Source: Burkholderiales bacterium (GTDB lineage Bacteria; Pseudomonadota; Gammaproteobacteria; Burkholderiales; SG8-39). Taken from it: a stretch of DNA of 9,603 bases. The first letter of the stretch is position 1. Every line of letters begins with the position of its first letter. The stretch is from positions 1 through 9,603 of the forward strand of contig JADLDQ010000136.1 of the NCBI GenBank assembly GCA_020846575.1. Reading direction: 5' to 3'. The notes under the pieces were generated by a model that saw only the letters and a list, made by a program, of their open reading frames with translations, searched no databases and had not been told where the DNA came from. Both the position numbers and the translations under genes were made by a program. This document shows positions 5,615-9,603 of the stretch, piece by piece.

Positions 5615-7060
5615 ATGGATCCGGCCCTGACGCGAAACGGTCTTGAGAATCGGGGGAACACTGCGCGGCTGGGTGCGCTGATCGCGGCGTTCCTCGGTCT
5701 GGCCGCGGCGGCGCACACGGTCGTCGCCGCCGCGCCCGAGGCGAAGGCTGCAGCCCAGACGGTGGCAAAGCTTTCCGACGCCGACAACACCTGCCTCGCC
5801 TGCCACTCTTTCGAGGGCATGGAGAAGAAGTTCGCCAGCGGCGAAAAACTCTCCCTTCAGGTCCTGGGTGCGAGCTTCGCGCAGTCGGTGCACGCGAGCG
5901 CCGGTTGTGCCGGCTGCCACGCCGACGTGGACGTGGCCAAGCACCCGGGCCCGGCGAAGAAGTTCAAGACCGCCCGCGAGCATTCGCTCGCCTTCACCGG
6001 CGTGTGCCGCAACTGCCACGAGGACAAGTTCAAGCTCTACGAGGGCAGCGTGCACGAAAAGCTGCTGAAGAGCGGGGTGGACGCCGCGCCGGTCTGCACC
6101 GACTGCCACAATCCCCACTCGGTGAAGGCCAGAGCGGCGCTGGCGTCGATCAGCGGCGTGTCCTGCCGCAAGTGCCACGAGCCCATCTTCGATGCCTACG
6201 CCGCCAGCATGCACGGCACCGCCCGCGGCAAGCTGGGGCACAGCGCGGCGCCGATCTGCGCCGACTGCCACCGGGCCCACGACATCGGCTTCGCGGGTGC
6301 GAGCGACCGGCTGAAGGCCGCCTGCCTTGGCTGCCACCAGGGGGTAGCGGACGTGCACGCCCGCTGGCTGCCCAACGCGGCGCGCCACCTGGACGTGATC
6401 GCCTGCGCGGCCTGCCATTCGCCGGCGGCGGAGCGCAAGGTGGACCTGCGGTTGGTGGAAAGCGGCACGCAGGCGCGGGTCGCGGAGGGCGACGGCAACG
6501 CCGAGCTGGAGAATCGCCTCGCGGCTGCGGACAAGGACGGCAAGGGAATCGATGCGATCGAGCTGTGGAACGTGCTGCGCGAGATCAACCGCGACCGTGG
6601 GGAAGGGCGCACCACGCTGCGCGGGCGGCTCGAGGTCCGCACCGGGGTACAGGCGCACCAGCTCGCCGACAAGTCCCAGGCCCTGCGCACTTGCGAAACC
6701 TGCCACCGCCAGGGGGCCGACCCGTTCCAGAACGTGAGCGTGTCGATCATCGGCGTGGACGGCAGGCCGCTGCGCCAGGAGGTGCAGAAGGAGGTGCTCA
6801 CCTCGGTGCTTTCGGTCGACTCGATGGGCGGCTTCTACGCGGTCGGCGGCACCCGCATCAAGCTGCTGGACCTGCTGCTCGTCCTCTCGGTCCTGGGCGG
6901 ACTGGCGGTCCCGGTCGGCCATCAGATGCTGCGATGGATGGTGCGGCGGCACCTGCGGCTGCAGGCCGAGGCCGCGCGGGCGGCGGCCGGCGCAGCGGCA
7001 GGCGGCGAAGCCTCGGGCGGTCCGTCCGGGCCGGGCGCGTCCCGGGCACCCGGGAAATGA
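5615..7060 (+). CDS. Nine-haem c-type cytochrome, membrane-anchored, periplasmic
   Basis: A 481-residue exported cytochrome. A signal peptide spans roughly residues 1-40 (basic start, hydrophobic 19-40). Nine CXXCH haem sites have first cysteines at 60, 98, 131, 161, 184, 215, 237, 264 and 360. Many further histidines (H93, H123, H147, H168, H200, H222, H248) could be distal ligands, suggesting bis-His, low-potential haems. Between haems 8 and 9 lies a 90-residue insert with an EF-hand-like stretch DKDGKGIDAIEL (306-317). A hydrophobic helix (about 415-440) followed by WMVRRH anchors the C-terminus, leaving an Ala/Gly-rich cytoplasmic tail. The next gene, a cytochrome b, starts 19 bases on. 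I infer that the cytochrome b oxidises quinol and this protein takes the electrons into the periplasm. This resembles the Cbc complexes of Geobacter, one of which (CbcL) joins a b-type and a multihaem c domain. The direction of flow and the final acceptor are unknown. Confidence 0.92.
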   Translation: MDPALTRNGLENRGNTARLGALIAAFLGLAAAAHTVVAAAPEAKAAAQTVAKLSDADNTCLACHSFEGMEKKFASGEKLSLQVLGASFAQSVHASAGCAGCHADVDVAKHPGPAKKFKTAREHSLAFTGVCRNCHEDKFKLYEGSVHEKLLKSGVDAAPVCTDCHNPHSVKARAALASISGVSCRKCHEPIFDAYAASMHGTARGKLGHSAAPICADCHRAHDIGFAGASDRLKAACLGCHQGVADVHARWLPNAARHLDVIACAACHSPAAERKVDLRLVESGTQARVAEGDGNAELENRLAAADKDGKGIDAIELWNVLREINRDRGEGRTTLRGRLEVRTGVQAHQLADKSQALRTCETCHRQGADPFQNVSVSIIGVDGRPLRQEVQKEVLTSVLSVDSMGGFYAVGGTRIKLLDLLLVLSVLGGLAVPVGHQMLRWMVRRHLRLQAEAARAAAGAAAGGEASGGPSGPGASRAPGK

Positions 7061-7079
7061 GCGTGAAGGAGCCGGCCAG

Positions 7080-7718
7080 ATGAAGAAGATCTACGTCCAT
7101 CCCCTGCCGGTGCGCGTCTGGCACTGGGTCAACGCGGCGGGCTTCGTGGCGCTGATCGTCACCGGTCTGCAGATCCGCTACGTGGGAGTGTTCGACTTCA
7201 TGCCCTTCCGCGCTGCGGTGCAGTGGCACAACTGGATCGGCTTCGTGCTGATCGCGAACTTCTTCGTGTGGCTGGGGTTCTACCTGTTCACCGACAAGAT
7301 CCGCGTCTACCACCCCGAGCTCAACCCGATGGAGCACTTCCGCGGCAGCATGCGCCAGCTCCAGTACTACGGCTACGGCCTGTTCAAGGGCGACCCGAAC
7401 CCGTTCCACATCAGCGCCTACCGCAAGTTCAACCCGGTGCAGAGCATGACCTACCAGGTGGTGATGATGATCCTGGTGCCGGTGCAGTTCTTCACCGGGG
7501 TGGTGCTGTGGGATACCCGGATGTTTTCCGGGGTGATCGAGTTCTTCGGCGGCATCCGCGTGGTGGACACGATCCACGTGCTGATCTTCATCTTCTTCGT
7601 GTCTTACATCATCATCCATGCCTATATGGGCGCGCTCGGGCACACGCCGAGCGCGCACTACAAGGCGATGTTCACCGGTTGGGAGGAAGCAGAGGAGACC
7701 GGGGAGGCCCGGCACTGA
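7080..7718 (+). CDS. Cytochrome b, bacterial cytochrome b561/Ni-hydrogenase b-subunit type
   Basis: A 212-residue inner-membrane protein with four predicted helices (about 17-36, 52-70, 123-143, 164-184). It is of the HydC/FdnI/cytochrome b561 type, which exchanges electrons with the quinone pool through two haems b. Candidate axial histidines are H15 (RVWHWVN), H50 (QWHNW), H166 (DTIHVL) and H180 (IIIHAYMG), one in the first helix, one in the second and two in the fourth, as in that family. The loop between helices 2 and 3 (about 71-122) is rich in aromatic residues. AAGGAG (7066-7071) precedes the ATG by eight bases, and the gene lies 19 bases after the nine-haem cytochrome, so the two should form one complex. 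A formate dehydrogenase or hydrogenase b-subunit role is unlikely because no such catalytic genes adjoin. Confidence 0.92.
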   Translation: MKKIYVHPLPVRVWHWVNAAGFVALIVTGLQIRYVGVFDFMPFRAAVQWHNWIGFVLIANFFVWLGFYLFTDKIRVYHPELNPMEHFRGSMRQLQYYGYGLFKGDPNPFHISAYRKFNPVQSMTYQVVMMILVPVQFFTGVVLWDTRMFSGVIEFFGGIRVVDTIHVLIFIFFVSYIIIHAYMGALGHTPSAHYKAMFTGWEEAEETGEARH

Positions 7719-7747
7719 GGGCGGTCCGGGGCCGCAAGCGGAGGCGG

Positions 7748-7770
7748 CTGGCGGCCGGAAACCGAGCCAG
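7748..7770. terminator. Hairpin 30 bases after the cytochrome b gene
   Basis: CTGGC (7748-7752) pairs with GCCAG (7766-7770), and CGG/CCG pairs inside around AAA. It overlaps the degenerate first copy of the tandem repeat. No T-run is present. It could end the cytochrome operon. Confidence 0.3.
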
Positions 7771-7800
7771 GACCCGGGCGGCGTTGTCGCTCATCTCGAA

Positions 7801-7869
7801 GGTCGGAAACCGAGGCGGCCGCGGGTCGGAAACCGAGGCGGCCGCGGGTCGGAAACCGAGGCGGCCGCG
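7801..7869. repeat. Three perfect adjacent copies of a 23-bp unit
   Basis: Copies lie at 7801-7823, 7824-7846 and 7847-7869 without spacers. Each starts GGTCGGAAACCGAG and ends GCGGCCGCG, so it contains a small dyad (TCGG-AAA-CCGA) and a NotI-type palindrome (GCGGCCGC). A degenerate copy (GGCCGGAAACCGAG) lies at 7753-7766. The array sits between the convergent ends of the cytochrome b gene and the small coiled-coil gene. The unit length is not a multiple of three and no gene is read here, so copy number can vary freely. Confidence 0.93.
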
Positions 7870-7884
7870 CGGCCTCCCCGCGGC

Positions 7885-8079
7885 TCATTTGCCGGCGAGC
7901 CGCCTGATCGCCGCCGCCGTGGTGAGCAGCTCGAGCTGGGCTTCCAGCCGGATGACGCGCTCGGTGAGGCTTTCGATCCTCGCCTGCTGAGCCTTCAGCG
8001 CCTCGCTCTGGCGCGTTACCCTGTCCTCGAGCTTGATCATCGAGGTCAGCGCGGCCCAGACGCGCTCGGTGACGCCCAT
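7885..8079 (-). CDS. Small coiled-coil protein, unknown function
   Basis: A 64-residue protein. From about residue 15 to 55 it shows hydrophobic residues in heptad-like spacing with charged residues between (KLEDRVTRQSEALKAQQARI, ESLTERVIRLEAQLELL), which predicts a coiled coil. It has no cysteine, no signal peptide and no catalytic motif. Its ATG shares one base with the stop of the ribbon-helix-helix gene (TGATG), and AAGGG lies just upstream in that gene, so translation is coupled. The obvious guess is a partner that binds the alanine-rich helical tail of the ribbon-helix-helix protein, but nothing in the sequence proves it. It does not look like a known toxin. Confidence 0.72.
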   Translation of the reverse strand: MGVTERVWAALTSMIKLEDRVTRQSEALKAQQARIESLTERVIRLEAQLELLTTAAAIRRLAGK

Positions 8080-8372
8080 CAGCCGCCCTTGCGCCCGCCC
8101 GCGGCCCGGGCTTCCATCTCGGCGATGCGCCGCTCGCTTGCCTCGATGAAGGCGAGCGTGGCGTCGATGGAAGCGGCGGCGCGCTCGGCCGCCGCCTTCG
8201 CGGCATCGGCCAGCGTGCCCAGCTCGTCGTCGGCCTCGCCGCTCCGGTAGGCGCTCGCCCCGCGCCGCATCAGCTCCGAGATCGGCAGGCCGAGCTTCCT
8301 TGCCTTCGCCGCGATCGCCCGCTTTTCCTCGGGCGTGGCCTGCACCACGATCCGCTCGACTGCGGCAGCCAT
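8079..8372 (-). CDS. Ribbon-helix-helix (CopG/MobC-like) DNA-binding protein with helical tail
   Basis: A 97-residue protein. Residues 5-45 fit a ribbon-helix-helix fold: strand VERIVVQATP, helix EEKRAIAAKARKLG, turn LPIS, helix ELMRRGASAY. This form occurs in CopG repressors, antitoxins and MobC-like plasmid proteins. The rest (about 46-97) is an Ala/Glu/Arg-rich helix that may form a coiled coil. The gene has its own strong promoter, whose -10 box lies in a 21-bp palindrome 27 bases upstream of the start. Since ribbon-helix-helix dimers bind such dyads, self-repression is likely. GGGAAG at moderate distance before the ATG serves as ribosome site. It is coupled to the small coiled-coil gene. 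No toxin, relaxase or plasmid gene is near, so antitoxin or mobilisation roles are unsupported here. Confidence 0.8.
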   Translation of the reverse strand: MAAAVERIVVQATPEEKRAIAAKARKLGLPISELMRRGASAYRSGEADDELGTLADAAKAAAERAAASIDATLAFIEASERRIAEMEARAAGGRKGG

Positions 8373-8398
8373 GTTCGCGCTTCCCGGATTTCCGAAGG

Positions 8399-8419
8399 GA
8401 TGTACATTATATGTACATC
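8399..8419. promoter_or_regulatory. Perfect 21-bp palindrome, likely operator of the ribbon-helix-helix gene
   Basis: Arms GATGTACAT (8399-8407) and ATGTACATC (8411-8419) are exact inverted repeats around TAT. Each arm contains the 8-bp palindrome ATGTACAT, so two such boxes stand 11 bp apart, about one helical turn. That suits two ribbon-helix-helix dimers side by side. The element covers the -10 box and probable start point of the promoter, so binding should block transcription. Confidence 0.8.
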
Positions 8420-8433
8420 GGATGGGGCGTCAA
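8406..8433 (-). promoter_or_regulatory. Sigma-70 type promoter of the ribbon-helix-helix operon
   Basis: On the minus strand, TTGACG (8433-8428) and a perfect TATAAT (8411-8406) are 16 bp apart. Transcription would start near 8399, leaving a leader of about 27 bases. The -35 box overlaps the stop codon of the sigma-54 activator gene, so the pair can be transcribed separately from that gene. Confidence 0.78.
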
Positions 8434-9603
8434 GCGGCGGGCGCTTCTCCCGAGCCGCGCTCGATGTCCCGCACCCGGATGTCGTGCTTCTTCATCAGCG
8501 CCTGGAAGTTCGCCCGCAACATGCCGGTGTCCTCGGCGCTGCGGGTCACGTTCCAGTCGTTGCGCTTCAGGGCCTCGAGCACGAAGGCGCGTTCGATGTC
8601 CTCCACCGATTTCTCGCGGGCGATCTTCTTCACCCGTTTCAGCTCGTCACTGGTGCGCGGCGCATCCGTCTCGGCGCCGGCCGAGGGCTCGACGATGCCG
8701 GCGAGGTGCGCGCGCCGGATGGTGTCGTCCCCCGCGAGGATCAGCGCGCGGTGCACCGCGTTCTCCAGCTCCCGGACGTTGCCCGGCCAGGCGTGACCGG
8801 CGAGCAGGCTCATCGCGCCCTCCGAGACGGCTGGGGGCTTCCTGCCCAGTTCCTGGCTGAAGGTCCGCAGGAAGTGGTAGACCAGGGCGGGGATGTCGTC
8901 GTGCCGCTCCCGCAGCGGAGGGACGTGGATGGGAAAGATGTTGATGCGGTAGAAGAGGTCCTCTCGGAACGCGCCCCCGGCCGACATCGCCTTCAGGTCC
9001 TTGTTGGTCGCGGCGACGAGCCGGATGTCGGCGTTCTGGACGCGGGTGTCGCCGACGGCGCGGAATTCCCGCTCCTGGATGACGCGCAGCAGCTTGGCCT
9101 GGGTCGAGAGCGGGATGTTGCCGATCTCGTCCATGAACAGCGTCCCGCCCTGGGCGGTTTCGAACAGCCCCCGTTTGCCGGCCACCGCGCCGGTGAAGGC
9201 GCCCTTCACGTGGCCGAAGAGCTCGCTCTCCAGAAGGTGTTCGGAGAGCGTATTGCAGTCCACCGGCACGAAGGGCCTGTCCTTTCTCAGGCTGTTGTAG
9301 TGGATGGCGCGGGCGACCAGCTCCTTGCCCGTGCCGCTCTCGCCGGTGAGCAGCACCGTGCTGTTGGTAGGCGCGCACTTGGCGATCAGGCGGTACACCG
9401 CCTGCATCGCCGGGCTCTGGCCGACGATGTTCTCCAGGCGGTAGCGCGAGGAGACTTCGCTCTTCAACTGCATATTCTCCTCGAGCAGCGCGCGGCGCTC
9501 CATCGCCCGGCTCACCACCCGCTTCAGCTCGTCGGGGTCGAAGGGCTTGGGAATGTAGTCGAACGCCCCGAGCTTCATCGAGCGCACCGCGGTGTCGATC
9601 TGC
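8430..9603 (-). CDS. NtrC-family sigma-54-dependent response regulator (5' partial)
   Basis: About 390 C-terminal residues of an activator that uses ATP to open sigma-54 promoters. The frame is open to the window edge, so most of the receiver, including the phospho-acceptor Asp, is missing. Visible in order: the receiver end LGAFDYIPKPF with its conserved Lys; an AAA+ domain with Walker A GESGTGKE (9344-9321), the sigma-54 contact loop GAFTGA (9203-9186), Walker B TLFMDEIG (near 9120-9145), FREDLFYRI and GNVRELEN; and a C-terminal Fis-type helix-turn-helix (about 8490-8590, NVTRSAEDTGMLRANFQALM). All activation motifs are intact. It probably activates the sigma-54 promoter at 4080-4095, though acting elsewhere is possible. 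It ends in EAPAA. A partner kinase is expected outside the window. Confidence 0.95.
   Translation of the reverse strand, partial: QIDTAVRSMKLGAFDYIPKPFDPDELKRVVSRAMERRALLEENMQLKSEVSSRYRLENIVGQSPAMQAVYRLIAKCAPTNSTVLLTGESGTGKELVARAIHYNSLRKDRPFVPVDCNTLSEHLLESELFGHVKGAFTGAVAGKRGLFETAQGGTLFMDEIGNIPLSTQAKLLRVIQEREFRAVGDTRVQNADIRLVAATNKDLKAMSAGGAFREDLFYRINIFPIHVPPLRERHDDIPALVYHFLRTFSQELGRKPPAVSEGAMSLLAGHAWPGNVRELENAVHRALILAGDDTIRRAHLAGIVEPSAGAETDAPRTSDELKRVKKIAREKSVEDIERAFVLEALKRNDWNVTRSAEDTGMLRANFQALMKKHDIRVRDIERGSGEAPAA

Noticed and set aside
4395..5768. Long minus-strand open frame opposite the two receivers
   Set aside because: Arg/Pro-rich shadow without motifs; both receivers on the plus strand have intact active sites.
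5585..6952. Long minus-strand open frame opposite the multihaem cytochrome
   Set aside because: Mirror of GC-rich coding bias. No domain is recognisable, and the nine CXXCH motifs prove the plus strand.
7801..7869. CRISPR array
   Set aside because: The three repeats are directly adjacent, with no spacers and no cas genes.
7885..8372. Toxin-antitoxin module
   Set aside because: The ribbon-helix-helix protein could be an antitoxin, but the 64-residue partner has no toxin fold features (no RelE/ParE, PIN or MazF motifs). It is only a coiled coil.

Overview
The window comes from a GC-rich proteobacterium. A beta-proteobacterium of the Thauera/Azoarcus/Rhodocyclales kind is my guess from family content and style; the sequence does not prove a genus. 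It carries twelve candidate genes: nine on the + strand (1-7718, one of them a doubtful small ORF) and three on the - strand (7885-9603). The two blocks converge on a tandem-repeat spacer. Both ends cut through genes.

Region 1 (1-2608): the C-terminal part of a molybdopterin oxidoreductase of the DMSO-reductase superfamily, followed by its iron-sulfur subunit. The iron-sulfur subunit has exactly twelve ligand-type cysteines (three [4Fe-4S] clusters) and a C-terminal beta-sandwich domain. This is the layout of pyrogallol-phloroglucinol transhydroxylase and resorcinol hydroxylase, so a role in anaerobic hydroxyaromatic metabolism is the best guess. A possible 58-residue ORF exactly bridges the two genes.

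Region 2 (2609-3766): a copper-delivery pair, an SCO1/SenC lipoprotein and a periplasmic PCuAC chaperone. Such pairs supply the CuA site of cytochrome c oxidase. No oxidase gene is in view.

Region 3 (3767-4150): a gene-free stretch of 384 bases. It has strong hairpins just after the PCuAC gene and, near its end, a textbook sigma-54 promoter (TGGTACG-N4-TTGCA) followed by a perfect AAGGAGGT ribosome site.

Region 4 (4151-7718): a probable sigma-54-driven operon. It encodes a stand-alone receiver, a receiver fused to a duplicated membrane module, a nine-haem c-type cytochrome with signal peptide and C-terminal anchor, and a four-helix cytochrome b. The last two look like a two-subunit quinol-cytochrome c electron conduit, similar in plan to the Cbc systems of Geobacter. 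The membrane-attached receiver is the most unusual protein in the window.

Region 5 (7719-7884): convergent intergenic DNA with three perfect adjacent copies of a 23-bp unit plus a degenerate fourth copy.

Region 6 (7885-8433, - strand): a stop-start-coupled pair encoding a ribbon-helix-helix protein and a small coiled-coil protein. Their strong sigma-70 promoter has its -10 box inside a perfect 21-bp palindrome, presumably an autoregulatory operator.

Region 7 (8430-9603, - strand): an NtrC-type sigma-54 activator whose N-terminus lies beyond the window. It is the obvious candidate to activate the promoter of region 4. No histidine kinase is in view.
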